The notes: generated by a model from the letters alone, not told the origin. 64,000 nt of DNA from Planctomycetota bacterium (GCA_016235815.1 JACRIM010000039.1:1-64000), one strand, 5' to 3'. Counted from the first letter of the stretch, positions 52,151-62,294 are shown. Translations and numbers: made by a program.

Positions 52151-53443
52151 TCACCCCATATTCAGCGCCATGATCTGCTTCTGATCCCGAATATAAAGCG
52201 TCTTCCCGACCAGCGTCGGCACGGTCCACGACACCTTCTTCAGAATCGGATACTGCGTCACGATGTTGAACTTCTCCGGCGTGCATTCCGCGAGGCCGAG
52301 GTTGCCATCCTCATCGAGCACGATGAATCGCCCGTCGGCATACAGGAAATTCGCCTTGGCGAAACCGCGCTCCTTCCACTTCACTTCGCCCGTCTTCGCA
52401 TCCAGCGCTTGAATGAAGCTTGGCCCGCCGCCGGAACCGCCGGCAGAGACATAAATGCAGTCGCCGACGCGAATCGCCGTCGTGTGATGGACGCCGACTT
52501 TCTTATTCTCCCAGAGTTTTTCAACCTTGTAGCCGTCGCCATCTTTCACGAGCTTGAGATTCTCGCTGCCATCGCCCGGCGATGTGATAAAGAGCGACCG
52601 CTCCTCCGCCGTCCAGATCGGCAGCGTGATATTCTGTCGCCACTCGTTCTTATGCCCATGGCTCCAGAGCAAATCGCCGTTGGACGGATCGACACCGATG
52701 ATCTCCCTCGCCATGAAGCAGATCATCATGTCCTTGTCGTCGACCTTAATAATCTTCGGCGTCGAGTAGCTGTTGTCGAAGTCGTGCTTGGCCCAGACCA
52801 CGTCGCCCGTCTTCTGGTCGAACGCCATCAGCGCATGCCCCTTGCCGCCGACCGGAACGATCACCGTCTCGCCATAGGCGACCGGGCTGCTGGAATAACC
52901 GTGATTGAGGAATGTGCCCTTGTATTCTTCCCACAGATTGTGCGCCCAAACCATCTTGCCTGACTTCTTGTCAACGCAATTCATATGCCCCGATACGCCG
53001 ACCGTATAGACCTTGTCGCCCTCCACCAGCGGCGTCCCCCGGGGGCCAAGGCCGAACTCCGCGACGTGCCCCGGCGCGACCGGCGCCTCATACTTGTGCT
53101 CCCAAAGCACCTCGCCATCCTTGGCGTTAATCGCCATAACAACTTCACGGCGTTCCTTCTTATTCTTCTCCTTCGTGCGGCACATCGTGTACAGCGTTCC
53201 GCCATCTACGGAAATCGCAGAATAGCCGTCACCAATCTCATGCTTCCACAGCGTCTTCGGCCCCTCGTCCGGCCACTCCTTGGCCAGCGTCGCGCCATCG
53301 ACCTTGAAGTCCTGATGCGGCCCGCCCCATTGAGTCCACTGCGCCGAGGCCGACGACACGGATGCGCCGATCACCGCGGCACAAAACACGGAAAGGCCGA
53401 ATCGGCTCAGTCGAACACGAAGCGAAAAATCGATGGATGACAT
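52151..53443 (-). CDS. Exported PQQ-like beta-propeller protein
   Basis: The protein is about 430 residues. GGAGGAG lies 7 bases before the second of two close ATGs, which is preferred (the other is at 53449). A signal peptide (LSRFGLSVFCAAVIGASVSSASA) precedes a chain of WD-like blades of the quinoprotein/BamB type. These show A-x-D-x-K-[TD]-G-x-x-x-W motifs, for example INAKDGEVLWEH, VDKKSGKMVWAH, FDQKTGDVVWAK, VDPSNGDLLWSH and LDAKTGEVKWKE. No catalytic PQQ residues are evident, so it is probably a structural or binding propeller, a type abundant in planctomycetes. Confidence 0.85.
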   Translation of the reverse strand: MSSIDFSLRVRLSRFGLSVFCAAVIGASVSSASAQWTQWGGPHQDFKVDGATLAKEWPDEGPKTLWKHEIGDGYSAISVDGGTLYTMCRTKEKNKKERREVVMAINAKDGEVLWEHKYEAPVAPGHVAEFGLGPRGTPLVEGDKVYTVGVSGHMNCVDKKSGKMVWAHNLWEEYKGTFLNHGYSSSPVAYGETVIVPVGGKGHALMAFDQKTGDVVWAKHDFDNSYSTPKIIKVDDKDMMICFMAREIIGVDPSNGDLLWSHGHKNEWRQNITLPIWTAEERSLFITSPGDGSENLKLVKDGDGYKVEKLWENKKVGVHHTTAIRVGDCIYVSAGGSGGGPSFIQALDAKTGEVKWKERGFAKANFLYADGRFIVLDEDGNLGLAECTPEKFNIVTQYPILKKVSWTVPTLVGKTLYIRDQKQIMALNMG

Positions 53444-53449
53444 GCGCAT

Positions 53450-53827
53450 GCTCCTCCGAAAAGGGGGCTACAAAGTGGGCAGGAAAGACTCGAATACTCC
53501 CGAACCGGCGAAGGGGACCTCCGCCAACCTTCAAAACGTAAGCACTCTATCCGGTTTTCGCAAATCAGACCGGATTCGGTCCCGGAATAAAAATGCCCAC
53601 CCGGTCCGACCACCGAGTGGGCTGATGACCAGCAGGTGGGCGAGCCGACAATCACCCACTGGCCAAACACGCTGGGTAATACGCCAGGCCGCCGGAGTGC
53701 GCTCGGCCAAACGACGAGCCATGGTCGAAAGCCCCGCAAGGGGAATCGCGCCGCTGACTCATATCACTAACAACGATGGACCTCGCAAGATTCCACGCGC
53801 CGCGCGGAAAAAATCCAGAACAACAAC
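53450..53827. other. Intergenic region, no gene seen
   Basis: The region lies upstream of the leftward propeller gene. It contains an imperfect inverted phrase around GCCCACCCGGT and CCGAGTGGGC (about 53593-53622). No coding signal is convincing. Confidence 0.45.
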
Positions 53828-53855
53828 GGCCGCGGGGGAGTCATGTCCCGCGGCC
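53828..53855 (-). terminator. Hairpin downstream of the pseudopilin gene, possible terminator
   Basis: GGCCGCGGG and CCCGCGGCC form a perfect 9-bp stem with a 10-base loop. On the minus strand it is followed within about 15 bases by a TTTTTT run. It lies 36 bases after the leftward pseudopilin gene. Confidence 0.6.
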
Positions 53856-53891
53856 GCTATTAATCCCTTCGTGACAAGGACTTATATCAAC

Positions 53892-54629
53892 TCAAAAGAG
53901 CACGCCCCCTCCTACCAACGCCAGATCCTGCTGAGTCGTCTCCCGATCGCGAAACTCCACGCCGAATTCCCGGTTGATCAGGTTCACGCCGCCGTCATGC
54001 GGGCCGATGACCTGCTCGCCCTCGCGATACACCATGTCTCGCAAGTAGGCGCCGCGCAGTGCGCTGAGGCCCTGTGCATCCCGGATCGGATCGCCTGTCG
54101 ACTTGTAACGCAATTCCCGCATCGGCCGGCCGTCGAGAAAGCCGAATGTCTCGCGATCGTATGAGTTCTCCAGTGAGATTCTCCCGCTCGGCTGATTCAC
54201 TGCTGCATCACGATAGGTCATTTGCCACGACCCGCCCTTCCGCGGCCAACCTTGTCGCGCCGACGGACAGACAAACAGCTCCTTCGCGTTTTGCAGATAC
54301 AAGGGAAGGAGCAGGTTCTGCAGCGAATTCGGCCAACGCTTCGCATCGAATGGGTTGATGTCCGCATCCGGCACATTCGCTCGGCCGTATCCGGGGTTGC
54401 CGGTGCTGCCGTTGGTCATGGGTGAAATGACATAAGGCACACACGAGTCATTCGCCACCGAGTAGGCCCACAACGCCTGCGCAACAGAGCGCAGCCGCGT
54501 CTGACAGTTCGTTCGCTGGGACAATCGTCGCGCCGACGACATAGCCGGCATCGTGAGCGAAATCAGAACCGAGATAATTGACACACTGACGAGAAGTTCG
54601 ATCAGCGTGAATCCATGTTTTTGTTTCAT
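53892..54629 (-). CDS. Type II secretion-like pseudopilin with prepilin N terminus
   Basis: This 245-residue protein starts MKQKHGFTLIELLVSVSIIS, a class III prepilin signal. Cleavage after Gly6 would leave methylated Phe at position 1 and Glu at position 5. The rest is a periplasmic domain like the DUF1559/prepilin H-X9-DG proteins that are highly expanded in planctomycetes. Near the end VIGPHDGGVNLINREFGVEF has only a partial match to the H-x9-DG motif. GGGAG precedes the ATG. The dockerin-bearing gene lies 21 bases upstream on the same strand, so they probably form an operon. Confidence 0.8.
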   Translation of the reverse strand: MKQKHGFTLIELLVSVSIISVLISLTMPAMSSARRLSQRTNCQTRLRSVAQALWAYSVANDSCVPYVISPMTNGSTGNPGYGRANVPDADINPFDAKRWPNSLQNLLLPLYLQNAKELFVCPSARQGWPRKGGSWQMTYRDAAVNQPSGRISLENSYDRETFGFLDGRPMRELRYKSTGDPIRDAQGLSALRGAYLRDMVYREGEQVIGPHDGGVNLINREFGVEFRDRETTQQDLALVGGGVLF

Positions 54630-54650
54630 CGCGGTCTCCCTTCATCACAC

Positions 54651-56009
54651 CTAGATGAGTTTGTCCACCAGTGCGGCAATGTCACGGCCGTCCGTGTTGC
54701 CGTCCTGATTCACATCGCCACGGGCCAGCTCGCACGCCGAAGATGCGTCAGGAGCGAGCAGCATGGTTGCAAGGTCTGTCGCGTCCTGTGGGGTGACCGA
54801 CCCATCACCATTCACGTCGCCGGCAATCCCCGGGATCGCCTCAGTTGACGACGCCACCACGACCACGTCGTAACCGGTCGTGTCACTAAACACCGGATCG
54901 CCGCTGTTGTTGATGCCGACGCCGGCCGCCTCCAGATAGACAAACGCTTGCGCCGTCGCCGAAAGCATCGGCACCGCGACCGTGTCGAAATACGCCCCAA
55001 TGTCGCCCGCACCGTCGGTCAGCGTCAGGCCTCCATTGCCCGCCGCGGAATATTGGTCGCTCGCCGGGCCGTTCGTAATCGTTGCCGTCGGGCCAAACAG
55101 TGTCACCGCAGTGTTGAAGACCTGCCCCACATTCGCACTGTTCACCGTTGGCCACAACGTCCCGCCGAGGTTTTGCCCGGTCAAAGTCGGGAACTGCCCC
55201 GTCGCGCAATCACGCACGACGAGCCAACCCCGAAACTTCCCGAGGTGCTGCAGCGTGCCGAGTTGATCGGCCGACGCACTGGCCGGGTCAATCGCGTCGT
55301 ACCAAAGTTCGAATCCGAGATTGCTGATTCGGTAAACACCCTTAAGCGCCCCGCTCGGGCCTGTATGTGCTGTTAGTGTTCCCGTTCGCGTGTCCATGCC
55401 GGGATTGATCGCGCCACCGAAGGTGCCGGTGGGCGATGTGCCGGCCAGCGTAACAACCACCGTCGCAATCTCGGGTTGAATGTTCGGCCCGCCTTCATTT
55501 GTGCCGGTCGCATCGAAATTCGTCAGGCTTACCGTGAGATTGGAAAGATTAAACGACAGATCCACGTGGCTCGCCGAGCCGGGGATCTCCACCGGTACCT
55601 GGCTGGCGACCGGCACCAGACTCCGCGGTCCCGTCGCATTGCCGTCCAAATCGAGCAGCGGACCGCCAAGGAAATCCGTCCCAAGAATCGGCACCCGATT
55701 CGATCCACCGGCCGGAATCGATCCTCGCCGAAAAAGGAAACTCATCGCGCCGACGTGATTCGGTGCGTACATGGGTGAGCCTAATCCCTGATAGGTCGCC
55801 GTAACACCCACGTCGCTTGTTCCCGCAAGCCGATCTCCGTCATGCACCGTCCCCGGAAATCCAGGTCCCGGCGACGGCATCAAAAACCGATTCGGCCCCG
55901 GATACTTCGTCGCGTCCTTGCCGGTCATCAACGTGAACGTCCCTCCGAACGCGGCGTTTGAAAAACTTACTGTCGCCAAAACCAACGTCATGTGCTTGAA
56001 CGATCGCAT
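54651..56009 (-). CDS. Exported protein with C-terminal dockerin repeat pair
   Basis: This 452-residue protein has a signal peptide (SFKHMTLVLATVSFSNAAFG), a long beta-rich region rich in Gly, Thr and Asn, and a type I dockerin-like end. The two EF loops there are GDVNGDGSVTPQDATDLATML and GDVNQDGNTDGRDIAALVDKL. No catalytic motif is seen. In planctomycetes dockerin tails are thought to mediate surface or matrix assembly (inference). AGGAG precedes the ATG. The downstream pseudopilin gene is probably co-transcribed. Confidence 0.8.
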   Translation of the reverse strand: MRSFKHMTLVLATVSFSNAAFGGTFTLMTGKDATKYPGPNRFLMPSPGPGFPGTVHDGDRLAGTSDVGVTATYQGLGSPMYAPNHVGAMSFLFRRGSIPAGGSNRVPILGTDFLGGPLLDLDGNATGPRSLVPVASQVPVEIPGSASHVDLSFNLSNLTVSLTNFDATGTNEGGPNIQPEIATVVVTLAGTSPTGTFGGAINPGMDTRTGTLTAHTGPSGALKGVYRISNLGFELWYDAIDPASASADQLGTLQHLGKFRGWLVVRDCATGQFPTLTGQNLGGTLWPTVNSANVGQVFNTAVTLFGPTATITNGPASDQYSAAGNGGLTLTDGAGDIGAYFDTVAVPMLSATAQAFVYLEAAGVGINNSGDPVFSDTTGYDVVVVASSTEAIPGIAGDVNGDGSVTPQDATDLATMLLAPDASSACELARGDVNQDGNTDGRDIAALVDKLI

Positions 56010-56219
56010 TTCGATTCTCCTCGATCCACTGCCTCACCCATTTGCCCGCGTAGATTCCTCTATGCCGTGCCGAAACGGGCTTTCCTTGATTTCAAAATAG
56101 ACTCTTGTGATTGCCCCGGCGGATGGAATTCGGCGGTTCTGCGCAGCTCGCGCAGGACGAATCACCAGTTACGCCGGGTAGTGCCGCGCGCAAAATGCAC
56201 GCAGCGTCGAATGGAGCAA

Positions 56220-56771
56220 TTAGCAGATTGAGAGAGGAGGAGCGCGAGGCGGAATGCTGAGGTATGATCTGATGGGTCGCGGTCGCAGAAGCGATTCGCA
56301 CTCGCCCCGATTACCGGTCTGATAAGGTCGAACATTTTCCGGCACAAGCACGGACGTGATGAATCGTGCGGCCCTGGTCGCCAGCGAGAGCAGTCGCCGC
56401 CAATCCGCCGCCCCGATAGCCGTTAAGATCAGGCAATACACAAACTGAGAATCCGTCACCGCCGAGGGCAGCCGATTCTCGAAAACGCCGGTGTGCAACA
56501 GAACCACGATCAACACAAAGACGATCGCATTCCTGCGGCTCGACAACAATTGCAACGAGCACGCGAACAGTATCTCAAGCACGAAAAACGCATTGCTGGC
56601 CGCCAGAAGCAACAGCGACGACCCCGAAGCCCGTCCCTCCGCCAACCCCAAAAGCGATCCAAACGCATTGATCGTCAGGGGGGCGTGACAAACGAGCACG
56701 ATCGCCCACAGCGCACGCCAGAACTTCGTGCGGTGTCGTCGAAACCAGTTTCGTCGGGCCGATGCGTCCAT
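56220..56771 (-). CDS. Multi-pass membrane protein, unknown function
   Basis: This 183-residue protein has about four hydrophobic segments (near 18-40, 50-75, 82-98, 108-122). The N terminus is basic (RRNWFRRHRTKFWRALW) and the tail hydrophilic. The pattern of a W-R-A-L-W first helix and LFACSLQLLSSRRN recalls small HTTM/DoxX-like membrane proteins, but I cannot assign it. It is divergent from the radical SAM gene. Confidence 0.5.
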   Translation of the reverse strand: MDASARRNWFRRHRTKFWRALWAIVLVCHAPLTINAFGSLLGLAEGRASGSSLLLLAASNAFFVLEILFACSLQLLSSRRNAIVFVLIVVLLHTGVFENRLPSAVTDSQFVYCLILTAIGAADWRRLLSLATRAARFITSVLVPENVRPYQTGNRGECESLLRPRPIRSYLSIPPRAPPLSIC

Positions 56772-56840
56772 TGGATTGCTCTGCTATCCTAGTGTTCCAA
56801 CGCCATGCTGGCGACTCTTATTACCCCCTAGGCAATTGCG

Positions 56841-57737
56841 ATGCCCGATCCGACCAAAAACCTCGCGATCCTCCAGCAGGCCTACCAGGACCACGGTCGA
56901 AAGTGGCGGGAATTCCTCTACTGCTACCCTGTCATCTCTCGGCGTAGCAAGGGTTTATCTATCGGCGTCAATCTGAACCCAGACAAGGCGTGTAATTTCG
57001 ACTGCGTCTATTGCCAGGTCGATCGCTCCACCCCACCCGTCGTCAGAAAAGTGGACCTGCCCACAGTGGGTGTGGAATTGGCCGCACTCCTCGACGCTGC
57101 CCGATCCGGCGACCTCTTCAACGAGGCCCCGTTCAGTGCCCTTCCCCCCACTCAGCGCGTCATCCGAGACATTGCCTTTTCCGGCGATGGCGAACCCACC
57201 AGCTACCCCCAATTCGATGAGGCCGTCGCCCTCGCCGCCAAATGCAAGGCGGACCGACAACTCACCGACACCAAGATCGTCCTCATCACGGACGCCAGCT
57301 ATCTGACCCGCGATCCCGTTCGCCGCGGTCTCGCCCTCATGGATTCCAACAACGGCGAAATCTGGGCCAAGCTCGATGCAGGAACCCAGCCTTATTACGA
57401 GGCCGTCAACCGGCCAAACGTGTCACTCGACCATGTGCTCGCAAATATTCTCGATGCAGCCCGTGTGCGACCGCTCGTCATTCAGTCACTCTGGATGAAC
57501 CTGCGAAACGTCCCGCCACCCGACGCCGAAATCCTCGCCTACTGCGAACGCCTCAACACCATCCTTCATGAAGGCGGCAAGCTCAAGCTCATCCAGATCT
57601 ACACCATCGCGCGGCGCACGACCGAGGCCTACGCCACGGCGCTGTCCGACGACCAACTCGCCCACATAGCCGACCTCGTTCGCTCGCATGTCCGTGTCGC
57701 CGTCGAATCATTCCCCGGCATCCAACCGACCGGATGA
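56841..57737 (+). CDS. Radical SAM protein
   Basis: This 298-residue protein has the [4Fe-4S]-SAM motif CNFDCVYC (Cys51, Cys55, Cys58). It continues with the GE-type motif FSGDGEPTSYPQF and a TIM-barrel pattern. Its opening, with SRRSKGLSIGVNLNPDKACNFDCVYCQVDR, matches the wyosine-like/COG0731 group of radical SAM proteins of unknown substrate. There is no extra C-terminal cluster domain. The antiporter gene starts 3 bases after its stop, so the two are co-transcribed. Confidence 0.85.
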   Translation: MPDPTKNLAILQQAYQDHGRKWREFLYCYPVISRRSKGLSIGVNLNPDKACNFDCVYCQVDRSTPPVVRKVDLPTVGVELAALLDAARSGDLFNEAPFSALPPTQRVIRDIAFSGDGEPTSYPQFDEAVALAAKCKADRQLTDTKIVLITDASYLTRDPVRRGLALMDSNNGEIWAKLDAGTQPYYEAVNRPNVSLDHVLANILDAARVRPLVIQSLWMNLRNVPPPDAEILAYCERLNTILHEGGKLKLIQIYTIARRTTEAYATALSDDQLAHIADLVRSHVRVAVESFPGIQPTG

Positions 57738-57740
57738 GCT

Positions 57741-59717
57741 GTGATGCACGAAACCCTGTTCCTCAAACAGACAGTCCTCATCTTCGGCAGTGCGCTTCTC
57801 GTCGCGTGGCTGTTCCGAGTACTCCGCGCCCCCGCCATTATCGGTTTCCTTTTCACTGGTCTACTCATTGGTCCATCCGGCGTCGGCCTCATTCCCGCCG
57901 ATGACGTAACACAGTTCGCCGAGATCGGCCTTTTGCTCCTGCTGTTCACTGTCGGCCTCGAACTCACGCCCGAGACCCTCTTCCGTTCAGGGCCGCAAAT
58001 CGTCATAGCCTCCCTGATTCAGATGTTCGCCACTGTCGGCGTCATGGCCGTCGTAGTGAAACTCGGTTATTCCGCCACCACCATCGCTGCCATCCTCGTC
58101 GGCATCGCCATCGCACTCAGCAGCACGGCCATCGTTCTCAAGCAATTGGCCGACCTGCGCCAAACGGACTCTCCCTCCGGCTCGATCATCACGGCCATCC
58201 TTCTCGTGCAGGACATCTTCATCATCATGGTCATGATGACCAAGCCGATGTTCGCCGCGGCATCGACGGCATCGTTGGGCGCGGTCGTCGGTCGCGGACT
58301 ACTCGCGATCACCGGCCTCATAGTCACCACTCTGATCATCAGACGAGTATTGTCACCCCTGCTTCGCTGGCTTGTCGGCCAGGGTGCGCGGGAACTGGTC
58401 ACCCTTCTCGCCGTCTTCATGGCATGTGCCGGTGCCTACCTGGCAGAACTCGTCGGATGGTCTGGAGCGCTCGGTGCCTGCATCGCCGGGCTGCTGCTTG
58501 CCGAAACAGACCTTCGACACCAGCTTTTCGCCGACATCCTCCCATTCCGTGACGTGTTTAATGCACTCTTCTTTATCTCGATGGGCATGTTGGTGGATCT
58601 TCCCGCCGTTGCGCCGCACCTTCCCTTCATCGCCGGCGCCATCGTTGGCGTCATTCTCGCAAAGACCGCCATTGCCGCCTTTGCTGTCCGCATCGCCGGA
58701 TGGCCGACCCGGCTGGCCATTCAGGTCGGCCTCGGCTTGTGCACCATCAGCGAGTTTTCATACATCGTTGCCCGCGAAGCAGCGGAGCTTGAAATCATTT
58801 CGCAAAACTGGGTAAAAGTGCTCCTTGCGGTCACGGTCGGCACGATGCTGCTCGGAGCGACCCTCGTGCCCATCTCCGATCGCATCGCCTCCGCGCTGAG
58901 CCGCTCCAGAAAAACAGAAAAGCCGAGTCCTGCCTCCTCCAGTGCTGAAGAAACTCTTCACCACGTCATCATCGTCGGCTTCGGCCTGAACGGGCACAAC
59001 CTCGCCACCGTCCTTCGCGAGACACGCGTGCCCTTCTGTGTGATCGAAATGAATCGCTATCTGGCGGACCGGGCCCGAGTCGAGGGCTGCCGTGTGATCG
59101 TCGGCGATGCCGCCCAATCCACGATTCTCGAACACGCCGGGCTGCATGATGCACGCGCGCTGGTCATCGCCATCGATGATCAGCACGCCACGCGCCGCAT
59201 CGTCGCCCAGGCCCACCACGCCCGGTCCGACTTGTTCATCCTCGCCCGCACACGCTACCTCAGTGAGCTTGACACGCTCTACAAACTCGGCGCCCGCATG
59301 GTGATTCCCGAAGAATTCGAAACCTCCATCGAGATCTTTGCACACGTACTCAAGGAATTCGGCATCCCGGACAACATCATCGAAAACCAGATTCTGATGG
59401 TTCGATCCGGCCGATACGGAATGCTCCGCGGCTCCCCCACCACGGCCCGCCAGCGAAGTGAAATCCTGCAGATGCTCGACGCCACCGCGACCCAGACATT
59501 TCTCATTCCGACCGACAGCCCCGCTCACGATCGTAGCATGAAAGACCTCGACCTCCGTGCCAAGTCGGGCGCGACCGTCATCGCGATTGTCCGCTCCGGA
59601 AAACCCGTCACAAACCCCTCGCCCGATACGCACATGCAGGCAGGCGACGTCCTCGTCCTGGTCGGTTCTCACGAGCAGCTCGACAAGGCCAAGACGCTCC
59701 TGTCAAAAAGCACATGA
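57741..59717 (+). CDS. Kef-type K+/H+ antiporter (CPA2) with RCK domain
   Basis: This 658-residue protein has about 12 membrane helices (residues 10-385) with the CPA2 motifs GFLFTGLLIGPSGVGLI and ALSSTAIVLKQLAD. A cytosolic TrkA-N domain (about 405-520) follows, with HHVIIVGFGLNGHNLATVLRET binding NAD or glutathione-like ligands and the acidic end in VIEMN. A TrkA-C domain comes last (about 570-658). It probably exports K+ in exchange for H+ under stress. Start is GTG 57741 or ATG 57744. It shares a transcript with the radical SAM gene. Confidence 0.9.
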   Translation: MMHETLFLKQTVLIFGSALLVAWLFRVLRAPAIIGFLFTGLLIGPSGVGLIPADDVTQFAEIGLLLLLFTVGLELTPETLFRSGPQIVIASLIQMFATVGVMAVVVKLGYSATTIAAILVGIAIALSSTAIVLKQLADLRQTDSPSGSIITAILLVQDIFIIMVMMTKPMFAAASTASLGAVVGRGLLAITGLIVTTLIIRRVLSPLLRWLVGQGARELVTLLAVFMACAGAYLAELVGWSGALGACIAGLLLAETDLRHQLFADILPFRDVFNALFFISMGMLVDLPAVAPHLPFIAGAIVGVILAKTAIAAFAVRIAGWPTRLAIQVGLGLCTISEFSYIVAREAAELEIISQNWVKVLLAVTVGTMLLGATLVPISDRIASALSRSRKTEKPSPASSSAEETLHHVIIVGFGLNGHNLATVLRETRVPFCVIEMNRYLADRARVEGCRVIVGDAAQSTILEHAGLHDARALVIAIDDQHATRRIVAQAHHARSDLFILARTRYLSELDTLYKLGARMVIPEEFETSIEIFAHVLKEFGIPDNIIENQILMVRSGRYGMLRGSPTTARQRSEILQMLDATATQTFLIPTDSPAHDRSMKDLDLRAKSGATVIAIVRSGKPVTNPSPDTHMQAGDVLVLVGSHEQLDKAKTLLSKST

Positions 59718-59777
59718 CGGCAATCGTGCGCGACACATTCCGCACTTTCCTCGAACGCGTCGGTCTGACTTCAGGTT

Positions 59778-62294
59778 TTAGCTGATAGCGGTGAGTGCGT
59801 TAATCAAGGCCAGATGCGAATAACATTGCGGAAAGTTGCCCATCGCCCGTTGCGCCCGCGAATCGAACTGCTCCGAATATAAACCGGTCGGCCCCGCAAG
59901 GCCGGCCAGTTGATCCAGCAACTCATCTGCCGCGTCCCGGCGGCCGATTCGAGCAAGCGATTCGATAAGCCACCCCGTGCAAATGTGAAATCCTGACTCC
60001 ACACCTGCGACGCCGTCGCCGTAATGATATCGATGTACACTTGGGCCGAAACGCAATTGGCGTTCAATATGATTGACCGTGGAGCACCAGCGCGGATCAC
60101 CCGGAGGCAACAGCCCGCTTAATCCAACCCACAGGACGGCGGCATCCGGGGATTCATCTTCGTACCACGCTCCAAACGACTGTGTTTTCTCGTGCCATCC
60201 CTTCCTGAATAGATCGTCGGCAATTGCGTCGCGGAGTGCAGGCCATTCACATCGCTTGTGACCCAGATAGGTCGCCACGGCGATCGCCCGGTCTATTGTC
60301 ATCCAGCACATCACCTTGGAATGTACATGATGTCGCTTGGAACGTCGGGCCTCCCAGATGCCGTGATCCGGTTCGGCCCACCGATGCTCCACGGCTTCGA
60401 CCATCCGCTCGACGAGCCGCCAGTGTTCCGGAGCGAGCGCCTCGCCGCGCGCTGCGAGTCCAGCAACCAGATCAACAATCGGGCCAAAGACATCAAGCTG
60501 AACTTGATGCGCCGCCGCATTACCGACGCGCACCGGGCGACTTCCGCCATATCCGGGCAAACCGCTGATTTCCGCTTCGGTCGGTATGTGATGCCCCGTC
60601 ACAGAATAAATGGGGTGAAGCCGATCCGGCGACTCGCACCGTTCAACAACGCCCAGCAGCCAATCAAGAAACCGCATGGCCCGACCGGTGGCGCCAAGAC
60701 GCAAAAGGGCCGACGCCGACATCGCGCCATCGCGAGGCCAGCAATAGCGATAATCCCAATTCCGCACGCCTCCAAGATGACCGGGCAGACTGGTCGTGGC
60801 AGCCGCTACGATGGCTCCCGTCGGCCCATACGTCAGCGCCCGCAGAACCAGTGCGCTGCGAACAACCAGCGGGCGATGCCGAGCCGGAACCGTCAAGCTG
60901 GACGCCCAACGTGCCCAGAAGTCCACCGTCTGGCGCCGACGCTCCGCCTCAGGGAGCACGGCAGGACTGAAACTCGCTGTTCCATATCGAAGCTCAAGCA
61001 CCAAAGGCTGGTCGCGCACCTCAACGTCGGCAATCGCGGTCTGATGCGCGCCATGCTGCTCGATGCGCCAATTCAGTCCTGGAGACACAAGCACCAACGG
61101 GTCCAACCCTTCTTCGACCACGAGTCCGCCGGGCGTGATTTGCAATCGGGTCGTCGCGCGACCGAAATTTAACCGCGGCGCAAACCGAATTACGGCCCTG
61201 GCACGTCCTTCGATGACGCGAATAAGATCAGTGCGGCCGGCGCGCTGAAAGGCGCGCCCCCCGCTGCAATCCAGATAATCAGTGACGCGCATTCCGGGCC
61301 ATTGGGTCTGCAGGACCATCGAATCGCCGGCATAGGCGCACGTCGCCGCGGCAGACGTATCCGCAGGGCGCACCTCAAAGTAGCCTGCCGACGATCCACC
61401 GATCAATTCTGCGAACAACGACTCCGCATCAAAGCGCGGGACGCACATCCAGACAACCCGACCCGATTCGTTGATCAGTGCCGCAGTGCGCTGATCCGAA
61501 AGCAATGAATGGCTCTGAATCGGCGGCGCCGAGGATTCAAACCAGCGCACACGACTCTCGGCAAGGCGGGCGAGAAGGCGCGACGCCTCCTGGGTATCGG
61601 CCACGCGAAACTCGGCACGCGAATTACCCGGTCCAACACGAACCCCAACATCAGGACCGGCCAATGTGGCGAGGGCGTCTTCGTCGGTAGTGTCATCCCC
61701 GATAAACAGGCAGGCGTCTGCTCCTGTTCGGGCCCGAATGGTGCGAAGCGCATCGCCCTTGTTAGTTTCCATGATGCTGAGTTCAAGCACCATCTTTCCG
61801 GCGCGGACATGAATGCCGGACGCTTGATTGAAACGCGCCGCGATCTGGGCCGCCACCGACGCGGCGAGGGAAGGGTCGGCGTTGCGATAATGGAAGGCCA
61901 ATCCGGCCGGCTTTTCTTCAACGAAGGCTCCCGGGCAATGCCGCGCCAGGATCGAGACCTGCTGTACCAGCGTTTCTCGTATGAGCCGCTGGTGCTCGGT
62001 GAAGTCCCTTGCGAATCCCGGGTCAAACTCGCCCCCGTGACTGCCCACCAGATAAAATCGTACCGAACTTTCGCCTATGATCGATGCAAGGTCGGCCAAC
62101 GCGCGCCCCGAAATGACGGCAACATGCGTGTGCGGCGTCGCGGCGAGCGCCCGCATGGCCACCAGCGTGTTTCGGTCGGGCACGGCCAACTCGGGCCGAT
62201 CCGCAATGGGCGCGATGGTTCCGTCGCAATCGCAGGCCACGAGTAGAACGGAGGCACGCGATAGTTCATCCAGGGCCGATTCCAGCGATCTCAT
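59778..62294 (-). CDS. Trehalose-6-phosphate phosphatase fused to GH15 hydrolase
   Basis: This 838-residue protein joins two enzymes. Residues 1-240 are an OtsB-type HAD phosphatase: LLVACDCDGTIAPI (nucleophile DxDGT), VISGRALADL, GSHGGEF, KPAGLAFHYR and FIGDDTTDEDAL. From about 255 to the end is a GH15 (alpha/alpha)6 barrel: VWMCVPRFDAESLFAELIGG, WDYRYCWPRDGAMSASALLRLG, a catalytic-acid region in GYGGSRPVRVGNAAAHQVQLD, and the closing GLYSEQFDSRAQRAMGNFPQCYSHLALI. GH15 relatives hydrolyse trehalose or alpha-glucans. The ATG at 62294 overlaps the otsA stop (ATGA), so translation is coupled. The product could both release and degrade trehalose, or trim glucans. Confidence 0.9.
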   Translation of the reverse strand: MRSLESALDELSRASVLLVACDCDGTIAPIADRPELAVPDRNTLVAMRALAATPHTHVAVISGRALADLASIIGESSVRFYLVGSHGGEFDPGFARDFTEHQRLIRETLVQQVSILARHCPGAFVEEKPAGLAFHYRNADPSLAASVAAQIAARFNQASGIHVRAGKMVLELSIMETNKGDALRTIRARTGADACLFIGDDTTDEDALATLAGPDVGVRVGPGNSRAEFRVADTQEASRLLARLAESRVRWFESSAPPIQSHSLLSDQRTAALINESGRVVWMCVPRFDAESLFAELIGGSSAGYFEVRPADTSAAATCAYAGDSMVLQTQWPGMRVTDYLDCSGGRAFQRAGRTDLIRVIEGRARAVIRFAPRLNFGRATTRLQITPGGLVVEEGLDPLVLVSPGLNWRIEQHGAHQTAIADVEVRDQPLVLELRYGTASFSPAVLPEAERRRQTVDFWARWASSLTVPARHRPLVVRSALVLRALTYGPTGAIVAAATTSLPGHLGGVRNWDYRYCWPRDGAMSASALLRLGATGRAMRFLDWLLGVVERCESPDRLHPIYSVTGHHIPTEAEISGLPGYGGSRPVRVGNAAAHQVQLDVFGPIVDLVAGLAARGEALAPEHWRLVERMVEAVEHRWAEPDHGIWEARRSKRHHVHSKVMCWMTIDRAIAVATYLGHKRCEWPALRDAIADDLFRKGWHEKTQSFGAWYEDESPDAAVLWVGLSGLLPPGDPRWCSTVNHIERQLRFGPSVHRYHYGDGVAGVESGFHICTGWLIESLARIGRRDAADELLDQLAGLAGPTGLYSEQFDSRAQRAMGNFPQCYSHLALINALTAIS

